Origin: Telmatactis stephensoni
Lineage: Eukaryota; Cnidaria; Anthozoa; Actiniaria; Isophelliidae
DNA length: 64,000 nt
Direction of reading: 5' to 3'
NCBI GenBank assembly: GCA_029948255.1
Contig: JALIZF010001634.1
Span: 434,001-498,000 of the forward strand
Part shown: piece by piece, positions 32,740 to 43,854 of the stretch
Position numbering within the stretch: the stretch's first letter is position 1
How the letters are laid out: every line of letters starts with the position of its first letter
The notes under the pieces: model-generated
Databases searched by the model: none
Told to the model about the DNA's origin: nothing
Seen by the model: only the letters and a program-made list of their open reading frames with translations
Program-made: the position numbers and the translations under genes

Positions 32740-33873
32740 TTACAAATATCCACCAAACCAGTACTCAGTAGTGCTCACATCATTTTCTGATCCACGAAAC
32801 TTGGGGTTAATAGTACCATAATACCCAAAGTTATCCTCATGTGCAACCGATCCCGATCTACCATTATATTGACAATGAATTTTATAGCTGTCGGTATGGA
32901 AATTAGCCTGAGTATCAGGCCCTCTGGGGTGGGGAGGGGGAGGGGAGTCCCCTTCCCCTTTCCCTCCCCCTCCCCACCCCAGAGGGCCTGATACTCAGGC
33001 TATATGGAAATCGTAGCTTCCAACCTTCTGCCAAAATGGAACTGTGACCTCATACCCTTTGTGTCCCCGTATGTCAATATATTCAACCTTCTTACAAATT
33101 CCACTACGGCTTGGAAAGCTAAGACATCAAGATTTGACAGCTTTACACGCACGTAATCTCGGAAATCCACACCGTAGACATTGAAACCTGTAGTGATTCT
33201 AAAGTGAGTTGATTGTTGGGAAAGGTTCTGCATTCGATTGAGTGACAGGCGGTAAGCTTCCCAGTTTGGATTGTTTTCTTGTACAGGTGAATCGCTGGTG
33301 AGAGAAGTTTTAGAAAATCCGTTTACGTTTTTGTTCTTAAAGGCAAGTGACAATATCAAAGTCCAAGCAGAGCGAGGTTCAGAGGTGAGATCACAGAAGA
33401 CTTGATAGAAAGTCCCACTAGTGTCTGTAATGGTGTAAATACCATTCTCTTTGACTCCACCACGAAGATAATCCAAACAGGATTTGAAATCCTGCAAATA
33501 CAAGCATATATTGTCAATTTGCAATGACTGGAAGTAAGTGGAAGCGTAAAATATTTTTATAATGACAAGGAAAAAAACGCAAGCATTTATGTTTTACTCG
33601 TACCTCTGATTTTTCAAAATAGTGAACGAAGTCAACATCAACTTTGTACGAAGCTGGATTTGTTCGTCTTGTAGCGTTATTCAACTGACAGACGTCCTGG
33701 TCACCAGCTCCTCTTGGTTTGTAATTGTAGGATTTGCACTTGTCGTTTGCTGTACAGAAGAAACTGCAGTCAATTGGTGACGTCACGTGATGGATAAATA
33801 TCACGTGACCCACTAGGACCATCCCTGTTAATAATGAAAAGCAAATTAGACTTGGCAAATAAAGTGACTTCAT
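32740..33873 (-). pseudogene. secreted PAN/apple plus fibrinogen-like protein, broken
   Basis: Exon 1 (33873-33604) starts MKSLYLPSLICFSLLTGMVL, a signal peptide, then a PAN/apple-like domain with SPIDCSFFCTANDKCKSYNY and CQLNN. An intron (33603-33492; donor GAG/GTACGA, acceptor TTTGCAG) is in phase 0. Exon 2 opens as a fibrinogen-like domain: SCLDYLRGGVKENGIYTI and QVFCDLTSEPRSAWTLI. After an apparent 1-base loss near 33123 the frame continues CKKVEYIDIRGHKGYEVTVP. A 99-bp hairpin MITE interrupts it at Asp-Phe-His, then HTDSYKIHCQYNGRSGS and a stop at 32742-32740. Intact length would be about 304 residues. The layout recalls coral skeletal-organic-matrix-like proteins; this is from memory. 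Confidence 0.8.
32904..33002. mobile_element. 99-bp perfect-hairpin MITE with 9-bp target duplication
   Basis: Starts TAGCCTGAGTATCAGGC and ends with the complement. The arms run almost to the centre through G/C-rich tracts. TATGGAAAT lies directly outside both ends (32895-32903 and 33003-33011). Removing the element and one duplicate restores Gly-Ser-Tyr-Asp-Phe-His-Thr-Asp-Ser in the fibrinogen-like exon. It introduces TGA stops. Confidence 0.92.
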
Positions 33874-33975
33874 AATGAAGATTACGGGAAGAAGCATTAT
33901 AATTGCGAGGTTTTGGCGTCCTCCTGACACCATCATCAGGCCAAAATATGCTTCTTCCCGTTATCTTCATTGTGA
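33870..33975. repeat. hairpin at the 5' end of the PAN/fibrinogen gene
   Basis: TGAAGATTACGGGAAGAAGC and GCTTCTTCCCGTTATCTTCA are inverted, as are GAGGTTTTGGCG-like and GGCCAAAAT inside. It overlaps the region just upstream of the start codon at 33873. Confidence 0.65.
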
Positions 33976-34363
33976 AATCTATTACACTGTCGTGTTTGAT
34001 AAATAAAGCAGAGATGAAAGCTTGTATCCCGCTACGATTTTCTGACTCCAAAGTTTGGATTGCTCTTGGTGGGAAACAGTTGTCTACCTCTAGTCCAACT
34101 AAGATTTCTGATATTGTTGATATTTATATTTATAAATTCAGCGAAGTTTCTTGCAAATGGCTGAGAACCTAAATTAACTTGTTCCGACGTTTATTGGGAC
34201 AAACACTCAAATTTGAAAAGCCTCAACTCCAGGAATATCTTTCTCTGTTAAATATCTCAAATCACCACCTTTAAATGATATTTCTCTAGTTATGTCGAAA
34301 ACGCATTTATAAAGTACTGAACGTTTCTATGCCTATTCAGTCATCAACTAGAGTTATTTTATA

Positions 34364-34455
34364 GGAAAATTCATTGGCTGACGAAGCGACTCGTGCGATA
34401 TCGCCTTTTCGAGTGAATTCAACTTGGAATTCCCTCGTCAGCCAATGAATTTTCC
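34364..34455. repeat. palindromic repeat
   Basis: GGAAAATTCATTGGCTGACG and CGTCAGCCAATGAATTTTCC pair, around a CGATATCG-containing centre. Confidence 0.78.
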
Positions 34456-34457
34456 TT

Positions 34458-34481
34458 GAATCCCATATCACTATTCAATCT
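34458..34481 (+). repeat. 24-bp inverted repeat, left copy
   Basis: Begins GAATCCCATATCACTATT. The exact complement is at 37907-37930. The pair brackets the Crypton-type gene. Neighbouring bases beyond the 24 do not match. Confidence 0.75.
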
Positions 34482-35353
34482 AAGCAAAAATAAAGAAAAG
34501 AAAAGGAGAAAATCCCATGCGTCTTGCATGCCTAGGAAGGAAACCATTTTGATGCCATCCTCCCAGCCAATAGGAATTTTGCTCAAAGGAGATCGTTTGG
34601 TCGTTTGACTTGAACCTCGTGGTGAACACAATATCATTTGCTATGGTGAAAAATCTGGCTGTTTATTCTTCAAATTTGCCTAAGATGAAATACTTCGTTT
34701 ACTGAATATATTACAAGAGTAATGAGTTCATCTTGATCTAACGAAATTTAAAGCAGTTCAGCAGTCTAAATGTGCGAAAATGTCATCGGCAAAGCAAAAG
34801 GGCAAAAGAATGGTGAGTACACAAAACTATGTTTATAACCTAAAATTTTCCTTTAAGTTACACACTTAATGACTAAATGAAGTCAAATATGTTAATACAT
34901 TTTTCTTTTACTGTTGTGTAGCTCACTTTGTGTTGGATAAGGAGCTAACGATGGACACTAGCCTGTAGATTGATGGAAATATTCACCGGCGAGTTGTTAA
35001 ATGTGACTCCGGTAAATAGTCCACTTACGGCTCCACTTAATCCAGGACCATTATCAGGAACTTTTACAGCGCTTCTTGTTTGGTTCGGCTGACCTTCTAC
35101 ATTGACAGCTATTTCGTTCAAGGCATTTCTTGCTGGTGATTGAGGACGTTCAACTACTGTACCGGCTGTATTACCTTGGCTGCAGGCAGAAAATCCAGCC
35201 AGCTTGTGGGACATTTTGCGTTGTTTTTCTAGTGGATTATGACTGTAGCTGGATATCGATTCTGGATTAGCATGGCCTGTCAACTCTGATATTTCTAACG
35301 GGTCGAAATCGTCTCGCAAAGCTTGGATTGCTGTTTTGCGACCACACGTATTA

Positions 35354-36609
35354 GGGACCGTTCATTTTTTACCAGGAGGGGGGGGGGGGGGGGGGGCTGG
35401 TGGTTTTTTGGAATTTTTCCCCAAAAAGTGTCCAGCCCCCCTCTTTGTCATACAATTTTTTAAATGGCCCCCCCTCTTAGTTCATGTTTCATTTACATGA
35501 CCCCTCCCCCCCACACTACCACCACCACCACCACTGAAAATTATGCAATGTTATCAAGAGATCGGAATATGTATTTTTGCCTTTTCATTATCGCAGACGT
35601 ACTATGGATAGGATAATATTGAATTATTAGTCATCATTGCTGTTATCCTCATATGTGTATCAAAGGAAAATATAAGCCGATTATTGTTGAACAATATTAG
35701 AGAGTAATATTACATAATTATATATGTGAGCGCGAAGCGCGAGCCGCTCACCTGAAATTTCAGGTAAAGATGTTTCCAGAGGCTATTTTCTAAAAGAATT
35801 TTAAATGTTCTTATGGTACAATGTGCGAAATACTGCATTTATTTATAAATGCGAGCGCGAAGCGCGAGACGCTCGGCAGAAATTTGAAGTATATATGTTC
35901 ACAGCTAGGTGAGAGGCTATCAGTTCCAAAAAGGATTTTAAATCATCTTATGACTGATGTGCAAGTCACTTATTTCAAATGCGAGCATGAGTTGCTCGGC
36001 AGAAATTTGAGGTATATATGTTAACAGAGACTATTAATTCCCACCAAAGGATTTTCTCAACGTGCAAATTAAAGACATCTACTATTAATAACTGAATTTA
36101 AGTACATAAGTTTACAAAGACTTCTTCCTTAGTAAAAGGATTTGAAACACGTACCATTATGGTGGAATGTGCAAGTCACTAACTACAAATGCGAGCGCGA
36201 AGCGCGAGCTGCTTTGCAGAAATTTGAGGTAAATCTATTGTTTGTAAAGACTGTTTCCTAAAGAGATTTGAAATGATCTTGATGCAATGCAGTGTAACTC
36301 ACTCTACACTAGCTTGTAGTGTTTGGCATTGTAGCATGGCTGCAGTGTAGCAATTTAGAATGTAATTGGCTTTTGCGAGCGCGAAGCGCGAGCCGCTCAA
36401 CAGAAATTTTGCAAGAAAAGTACTTCGTGGTGGCTCCGTTTTGATTGATTTGATAACAAAAAGGTACTGCATAAACTATTTTTTCGCGTGACCCCTCCTC
36501 AAATAGCCAAAAAGTTTTTGCTTGGTCCCCCATTTTATGGCCATTTTTTTCAGGTGGCCCCCCTCAAAAACCACCAGCCCCCCCCTCCTGGTAAAAAATG
36601 AACGGTCCC
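35354..36609. mobile_element. 1256-bp PIF/Harbinger-like MITE, TTA duplication
   Basis: Starts GGGACCGTTCATTTTTTACC and ends with the complement, and TTA lies directly outside both ends (35351-35353 and 36610-36612). TTA duplication plus GGG-initial ends is the PIF/Harbinger signature. Arms include a poly-G run and AACCACCAGCC. The interior is a tandem array with GC-rich palindromes. No transposase is visible. Confidence 0.88.
35720..36415. repeat. tandem array with GAGCGCGAAGCGCGAGC palindromes
   Basis: The 17-base motif occurs exactly at about 35728, 35853, 36193 and 36377, with a decayed copy near 35982. Each is followed by (G)CAGAAATTTGAGGTATAT and an AAAGGATTT phrase, then GTGCAAGTCACT. 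Unit length varies from about 125 to 210 bases. Confidence 0.8.
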
Positions 36610-37639
36610 TTAGTACACTTGCCCTCTAGGGATGCTATGTCGGCAATCTTCTGCATGATCTTAGACAAGGTGTTAACTCCAACTGGTGAGATTTTGTACC
36701 ATACTTCGGATTTTGGCTTGTCAATTGGACTTAAGAACAGATTTTTGGGGACTCCTTCACCTTTTGGTCGATGTTCCAAGTACTCAACAAAAGCGCGGTA
36801 TGGGTCGCGTTCGCTGCCATCGGTCTTCCAGATTTTGTTGTTGTACTTTCTTGTTCTTTTTCTACTATTCTCATCTCCTTGGCGGTTCTTGGTTTGGCGC
36901 TCTGTATACTCTATGTACTGCTCAGTGACTGTAAAGTCGTCAATTGTACAATTGTACTGCTCTTGGAAAGCCCTCATTCCCAGATGAGTGGTATTGTTCC
37001 ACCAAAGAAGATGGAGGAGAGATCTTGGACTGTGCAAACCAACAGCACCTGATGACCACATTTTCTCGATGTCATTGTCGTCTAACGGCCTGGCAGCATT
37101 TGGTTTTCCCCCAAAACCTTTTTTCTTCAGATCTTTTTTCTTCATAGACAGCATTGTTGCGACCTCTTCAAACTCTACATCTGCTTCTTTATCGATGTCA
37201 AAGTTGTCAGGAGCGGGAGGACATGGCCGCTCGAGGAAATACCTTCGCAGGCCGTTGCGATATGTCTGAAGAGACCCAGGCTCGTATTCTTTGCCTTTGT
37301 TATCTTTGGTTGTTTGGCGTATTTATATGAAGAAATGCTTCAACAGGTAAGGTGCTTCTTTTTTTGATATCTGGTTTAAGTCGACTTCTTTTCCATATTT
37401 TTCTTTGTACCATGACTGAAAACGGCGTAGAGATGTAGTTGTACTTTTTTTGGTGTTCGCAGCGACCAAATTTTCTTTAAAAGCCACAATTTCTTCATCT
37501 GTATACTGCACAATAGTGGAAGTTTCATCGATGGACTTAGCGGAGACAGACTTTTCGGTACTTTTGTTACTTTGGTCGGTACTCGTGACACTTTTTTCGC
37601 TCGCTACATTTTCTTCAGAAGTTGATGCCGCCTCCATTT

Positions 37640-38990
37640 TGGCTATTTGTCTTCTTTTTCTTGTTTTTGCAAGCGTTAATGGTTTTGTCCGCTTTTCTAT
37701 TTCAGCATCCAGCTGAAAACTAAAATCTGGGAACTCAATTTTTCAACTTAATCAACAGGACAGGATGCAGTTATATTAATTTGAGTGAAAGTGAAAATTA
37801 CGAGAACAAAAACAACTCGCGGGATCCCTATATATCGTTGTATTCAGCTTTTCAAACCATTGTATTCCACACTGAATACCCACTGTCGATAGCCAATCAG
37901 CGCGCGAGATTGAATAGTGATATGGGATTCTCCCTGATATATCTGTGAAAGAAAAACTAATAACGCGCAATAGAGTGATTTTATCAAATCCGTGACAATA
38001 TTAGCAAATTGATGGTTAGTAGTAGAGTCTAAACCCATTGTTTTCCTTTGTTCTTTAACAACTACTACTTACTAAATTAATTCTTTTTTTTTCACGGGTT
38101 AAAAATAATTACTCTAGTTAAATACACTCATTATATAAGTTAAAAACATACTAATAGAATTTCGATATTCTATATATGTGCATTTCCCTAAAATGTATTT
38201 CAAGGGTTTTGTTATCGGTATATGAAATTTTTGAACGTACCTCTTTTATTGTTGAAATACGCACTTTTGAAACCATCTGTTTTGATTGCTGCTAGGGTGG
38301 TAAACATTTGATGTACAAATACTGCAAAAAGAAGAAAGACTTAAAACTGACTCCATCGATTTTAGTTTGTTGTTGGCCAAAGTCTTGTGCTGTTGGATTG
38401 AGCCTTGCAAACTTTGTCTCATAAAGTTCAGCACGTAAATAAAAAATTAGCTCCGATCCCTTACTTTGTCAATAAACGACAGATTTCATTGTTTTCTCGG
38501 TGAAATAAACCCGCAATATTGGGAGAACACAAGGAAAAGTTGGAAAATTAATCACCGCTTATGAGCCTTTTCGACTGCTGTCTTAACATCCGTAGCGGTT
38601 TATTTCGGAGAGAAATACGGAAATCTTTCCTTTGTTGCTTTATATGCATATAGCGGTAAATAATTACAAGGAAAAACTAAATCTAAAAACTAAATTTCAA
38701 TTCTCCTTAGAATTATCAATGAGCCAATGGGGTTGCCCGTTGTTTTCTGAGCTATATACGAGCGGTGCGATTCAGTTTGATTTTAAAATAACGTCGAAAC
38801 TTCGTCATGAGAAGAAAAACAAGGCGTTGAAATAGCTCTGAAAGTGAAAGCTGTGGACTACAAATTCATTTGTGATACATAGATAAACGTTATTTACCCT
38901 CGGGTTTGATTGAGACTGATTATAGGTATCTAGCAAAATACATGTAAAATATGCCTAGAAAAACGCAACTAAGAAAAAAAAATTCGAATA
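37640..38990. other. upstream flank of the Crypton-type gene
   Basis: Includes the 24-bp inverted repeat at 37907. Otherwise AT-rich with no recognised coding sequence. Short open frames here show no family features. Confidence 0.4.
37907..37930 (-). repeat. 24-bp inverted repeat, right copy
   Basis: Exact complement of 34458-34481. It lies 270 bases upstream of the recombinase start codon, next to CCAATCAGCGCGCG. Confidence 0.75.
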
Positions 38991-39298
38991 AAAATATGTC
39001 GGTTTATTCTCATGAACACACATGCAAATCCATGTAAACTAGGGAAGAGGTGAAAATAACGATTTCGAGTGAGCCCTCAAAATCACTAAGGGAATCTTTG
39101 ATTTGTAGTGTGAACCTTGCACATGGATAAAGAGCGGAGAGGAACGGTTTAGGGAGGAGGGAGAAATAGCCCCCAAAAAGTAGGGAGAAGGGAGAAAAGA
39201 GGCAGAAAAATCGGTTTGGGAGGAGGGAGGAAAACAATTATGAGATGTAGTGAAGGAGAAATGGCCGAAAAAATTAGGGAGGAGGAAGAAAAATGGCA

Positions 39299-39880
39299 TT
39301 AAAATGAGGAGGAAGGATATCGAAATGCCTCTACGCTCAATAAACTGAAAAAAGAGAGGATCGATCGTTCCAGATGTTCAAAAACTATACGAAAGGCGTA
39401 GACGAGACTGTGATCACTAATACCAATGTGAGAGACACCGGAGCAAACCACCCTATCTGGACAATTCGTAAATATAACATCAATTAAAGTAGACGACTTT
39501 TCCGTAATGCGTGTAGTTTCAGATATTAGCTGGTGCATACCATATACATTCGCAATATTTAACAGTAATTTGGTGTCATTGTCTGGGTTATGAGCATTAA
39601 TATTGCAATTCAGATCTCCCAAAACCCAATATTCTACATTTTCGGAATCCAGTTTACCTATGAACGCTTCAAAAAGCCTAAATGTGTCTACCAGCGAATT
39701 AGGTGGCCTATACCAAGTGGAGACAACAAAAGACTTGGATCTAGGCTTCTTGATTTCTATGGTAACGGTTTCAAGTTCAGTAGAAAGATCTGAACGAATC
39801 GAATAATTTATTGTCGAACGAATATAGAAGCATACCCCTCCTCCAGATCTGCCTTTGAAATGGCGATCATTACGTATTAT
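39299..39880 (-). pseudogene. LINE endonuclease (EEP) fragment
   Basis: The minus strand gives SGGGVCFYIRSTINYSIRSD, then STWYRPPNSLVDTF, GDLNCNINAHNPDNDTK, TLIDVIFTNCPDRV and GISDHSLVY. These are the exonuclease-endonuclease-phosphatase blocks of non-LTR elements (RPP, GDLN, SDH). A frame change near 39610 joins the first part. The reverse transcriptase is absent, so only an internal piece is present. Confidence 0.82.
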
Positions 39881-40419
39881 TAAAATGTTTAGTTACAAAT
39901 ATATAAATATCTAATGAGACTCATTTTTTAAATACGCCCTTCAAACAAGTTACATATACTTTATTGATGTCTCTAAGACCCCTTACACACGCATGCATTT
40001 CATTTCAAAACGCATACAAGTATTTGCGTTCACACGAATACCACGAGCGTTTTCGAATCGTTTCAGCCCGTCCACACGAAAACGCTCAAACCATGCAATG
40101 ATCATACTACATTAACAACAACACTATTCAAAGTCCATTTGTGAAATATGGTCCCTGGGGATTGCATAATTATAAATGAGAACAATTCTTGTAATTAATG
40201 CAGTTCATTCGAGTTGCGACGAAGAACGATTGGCGACCCACCCACCCACCCACTTTAGCGAGTAAGTCGGGTTCAAAGTTGCCAAATAATCTTTGTTGGC
40301 ACTTCGCCTGGCTTTGGTTGGTTCCAGGCCATTGTTGGTTCCCAGGCCATTGTTGGTTCTAGATTCCCCATACCTCATTATCATACTCATGAATAACAAT
40401 ACACAGGGAAGAATATTAC

Positions 40420-41910
40420 ACTAATGAAAGCATTCAAACACTACTCACACCCACACACTCACAGACACCCACAAACCCCGCAACACTTAGTGGCTCAATT
40501 AAATGCAGATGTAAATAAAGAACGCTGAAATACACATAAAATTACTCAACGGCTTTGACACTTAAAACACTAATTAAAAACACATAAGCGCACAAAAAAT
40601 ACCAGAACACTTTTAACACATCTGAAAATTAAACACTTTAACACCAACCCATAAAAAGCATCCCAATAAATAAAGTATACATCATTTTATTGAAAATTAA
40701 ATACTAAATTAAAACACTTGGACACATAAAACTCTACTGACAACATTTCAATGGATAAAGTATAACAAAACTAAAATATTACAACGTTCTAACGGATAAA
40801 GCACTTTTACTACCTCAACACAAAATGAGAAAAAGCATTCGAAAACATTTGAATGCGTAAAACACTGCAACACCACAATCACTTTAAGTGATAAAAATCG
40901 TCAACACTTAACGTAAAACGCGTAAAACACCGCAACGCTTAACGTATAAAAGCTACTGCCTGACAGCTGATAATGCAAAGAACACTACATGACTTCAACC
41001 CAAGGAAAATATTAGAAAAAAAAATTTAAACAATGCATAAAACATTACCATTGGTTTTCGACAAATGAAACACTGAAACATTTCAATGGGTAAAAACAGT
41101 GCAACACTACAACACTTTCACTCACATTAATACTACAACACTTGGCGCATAATAAACTACCTAAACCTGCACACACTAAAACTCTACACTTTACAAAACC
41201 TAAACACACTAAACCCTTTAGTACAAAACTTTAACGTACTAAAACACTACAAAACCTAAACACACTACACCTCTACACTATACAAAACCTTAATGCACCA
41301 AAAACTCTATACTATACAAACGTACTAAAACTCTACACTATACAAAACCTTAACGCACTACAACTCTACACTATATAATACGCTTAACGCACTAAACCTC
41401 TACACTACATACAAACGTACTAAACGCACTAAAACTCTACTCTATACAAAACCTTAACGCACCCAAAATTCTACACTATATAATACGCTTAACGCACTAA
41501 ACCTCAACACTATACAAACGTACAATTATAAACGTATACAAACGTATATAATAACCTAAAAGGACTAAACCTCTACACTATACAAACGTACTAAACGCAC
41601 TAAATTCTACATTAAAAAACCTAAACGCACTTTACACCATACAAGACCTAGATACACTAAAAGTCTATACTACAAAACCTTAATTAACACACTAAAACTC
41701 TACACTATACAATACCTTAACCGGCAATAAAACTACACTATACGAAACCTAAACACACTAAGACTCTTCACTACAAAACTTTAACAAACTTAAACTCTAC
41801 ACTACAAAACCTAAACATGCTAATAAAACCCTGGACTACAAAGCCTTAACGCACCAAAAACTCTATACTATACAGTACCTAAACGCACTAAAACTGTACA
41901 CTATCTGCAA
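40420..41910 (+). repeat. 1.5-kb G-poor A/C-rich degenerate satellite
   Basis: From about 41140 the phrase CACTAAAACTCTACACTATA followed by CAAAACCTTAACG recurs many times with a period near 30-40 bases. Upstream, more diverged AACACT/AAAACAC units continue back to about 40420. The plus strand is almost free of G, a strong strand asymmetry absent elsewhere in the window. Confidence 0.82.
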
Positions 41911-41929
41911 ATACCGATATTAAGGCTGA

Positions 41930-42895
41930 ATGTTAGAATTATCTATCAATGCACTATGAAAACAATCCAAAAACTATATCGTTACAAAAGCGACAGTGTC
42001 CCTCTCAATTTGCTTGAAGAAAAAATAACTCCCCATGGTTTTTGCAAAACGTTTTGATATTTTTACTGCATTCAAGTTGAGAGGTTTCCTTTTTTGAACA
42101 GAAGTTGTGCCTCAATTCTCTCAAAGTTTGACTGAGTTTTAGTGATTTGGAACATCTAGCAAACATGCCGCTTTTGAACCTGTTGAACTAGTAGAATAAA
42201 AATCAATTTTTTTTCTAGTTAACCTCAACCTTTTCATTCATAATTCACACTACCTATAGTTCAGATGATAAACTAACTTAGGTGTAAATATGGTACTTCT
42301 CAGTGCGTTAAATATTTGCAAAGTTATAAACAATTGAATTTCGAAAATCCATTTTTTAGCTAGTTTCAAATCGTCTAAAGTGAACCCCGTATAAAAACTC
42401 ATATTTTTGCCTTGGCTTTTTTGGCAAGTTTTTGGCAAGTTTTTGGCCACCTTTATGCTTTGAGAGATTGTAAGGGGTAATGGGTAGGGTTTATTGATAG
42501 CACGTATAGCTACGTTATGATAATTAAGGGGAATTCCAATCAAATTTTATTACTGAGAGAGAAATAGGCCTTGCTGTGCTGTGATGCATGGTGTCAGTGC
42601 TGTGATTGCTATAGAAAAACATTTAAATTCCTGCTGACAGCAGTAACTATGTACTAGTGTCTTTTTCACAGTCATACAAAACCTGCTCATTATTGTATTA
42701 TATACTTTGAATATGTGTACTGGCACTATACATGACCTGGAAGGAATGCTAATATCAACGAAATCATGTAAATTCAATATCCCCTAATTTTGTACATTTA
42801 GTGATTTGCTCTACTTGGTTAAAAAGCTTTCCTAGCTCGTATTCTCAGTTTGAGGTGCAGTGTATCTGGGATTAGGTTAGTAAATTCGACCTGTA
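41930..42895. other. non-coding stretch
   Basis: No coding family or repeat recognised. A short duplicated phrase TTTTTGGCAAGT sits near 42418-42445. Confidence 0.4.
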
Positions 42896-42899
42896 ATAA

Positions 42900-43120
42900 T
42901 AATAATAAACAATTTTCATACACTGTACAAATTCTGATTTTCTGATTGGTCAGTTTGTACCATGTGATGCGTTGTTATGACGTGACAACACGTCACGTCA
43001 TAATAATATTACCTGGCTAACGCCTCGTGCAGTATTTAAAATTTCTCGTTCATTGTTAGCAAACTCTTGAAGGTAAATCCCGATAATTCACTCGCTGAGT
43101 GTGTTAACCTCTAAATAATT
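42900..43120. repeat. two joined dispersed-repeat fragments
   Basis: The first part (42900-43025) is the complement of 26215-26372. The second (43030-43120) is half of the palindrome at 25088-25256 (TTCATTGTTAGCAAAC, AAATCCCGATAATTCA, TGTTAACCTCTA). Confidence 0.65.
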
Positions 43121-43171
43121 TATTTATAAAGTGCAGATCAACCAATCATATGGTTTTCAAATATGCCCTAC

Positions 43172-43463
43172 CTGTACTAATGGCTTTATTTAACGCCAAA
43201 ATTCTTTTTTGGATCTTTTCCAACAAGAGTACTGCATTCTTCCTGTGAGCGGGAGATTGGCCAGTCAAGAACTGTTCAAATAAAATAAAATATCAACAAA
43301 CTGAAAACAAATACATGTTTAGGATAAACTGAGACAGAGTGTACTCACTTGAAAAATCTCTAATCTCCTTTTTGCTACATTTACACCACAGGCAAAAGTA
43401 ATTTGAACATGGGGGTTGATGCCCATCAGCAAAGCCATAAATTTCCAGTCGGCACACACTATC
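43172..43463 (-). pseudogene. two decayed exons of an uncharacterised DWKF...CLWCKC protein family
   Basis: Exon 43463-43349 reads IVCADWKFMALLMGIN, then after a frame change NYFCLWCKCSKKEIRDFS. A 77-bp intron (GTGAGT...TTGAACAG) follows, then exon 43271-43172 reads LDWPISRSQEECSTLVGKDP with KKNFGVK and a frame slip before KPLVQ and donor GTAGGG. I recall uncharacterised proteins of corals and amphioxus with a DWKFLAL...CIWCKC block; function unknown to me. Several indels mark it as broken. Confidence 0.6.
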
Positions 43464-43529
43464 CTAGAAACATTCCAATAACGTAGTATATTTTAATATT
43501 ACAATACATATAATGTACATTGTACTTAA

Positions 43530-43705
43530 CAGATAGATTCCATTTTTCCTTGTGTGTATACTCTACTAGAGGCACAGGATGTGGTGAGAGCAAAAAAGTA
43601 TGCCACGAGACGAAGTCCAGTGGCATGACTGTTGTTCTCACCACATTTTGACGCCTTCTGTGCATCGATTAGAGTACACAGGCACAGAAAAATGGAATCT
43701 ATCTG
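43530..43705. mobile_element. 176-bp fold-back MITE
   Basis: Arms CAGATAGATTCCATTTTTCC, CTCTA, GGCACAG and GTGGTGAGA pair with the complement. Left flank is TTAA, right flank TTTTA, so the target duplication is unclear. It sits just upstream of the decayed exon at 43463. Confidence 0.7.
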
Positions 43706-43854
43706 TTTTATATAATATTTATCAAAACAATCCAGCCAATCAGATAAGATACAGTGAGTGTGTAGATCCATGATCCATGAGTGTGTACTGTAATCACACA
43801 TGGTTGTTTGACCAACCAGAGTGCATGTAATATATACCAAATATTATAATACTA

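Larger units (their letters stand above)
34945..37637 (-). pseudogene. Crypton-type tyrosine recombinase (DUF3504), interrupted by a MITE
   Basis: The N-terminal Ser/Thr-rich region (from 37637) leads to YTDEEIVAFKENLVAANTKK and SLRRFQSWYKEKYGKEVDL. A single in-frame TAA at 37325-37323 interrupts it. The same frame resumes: GKEYEPGSLQTYRNGLRRYF, then LLHLLWWNNTTHLGMRAFQE (catalytic Arg). A MITE (35354-36609) splits it after Lys-Cys-Thr. It resumes TCGRKTAIQALRDDF, ELTGHANPESISSY with the terminal His and Tyr, then a low-complexity tail, stopping at 34945. DUF3504 occurs in Cryptons and in domesticated ZMYM, QRICH1 and KCTD1 proteins. The HxxR histidine appears replaced by Thr. Confidence 0.85.

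Noticed and set aside
39010..39299. Phe/Leu/Ser-rich frames resembling membrane proteins
   Set aside because: They arise from a purine-rich low-complexity stretch next to the LINE endonuclease fragment, with no start context or splice evidence.
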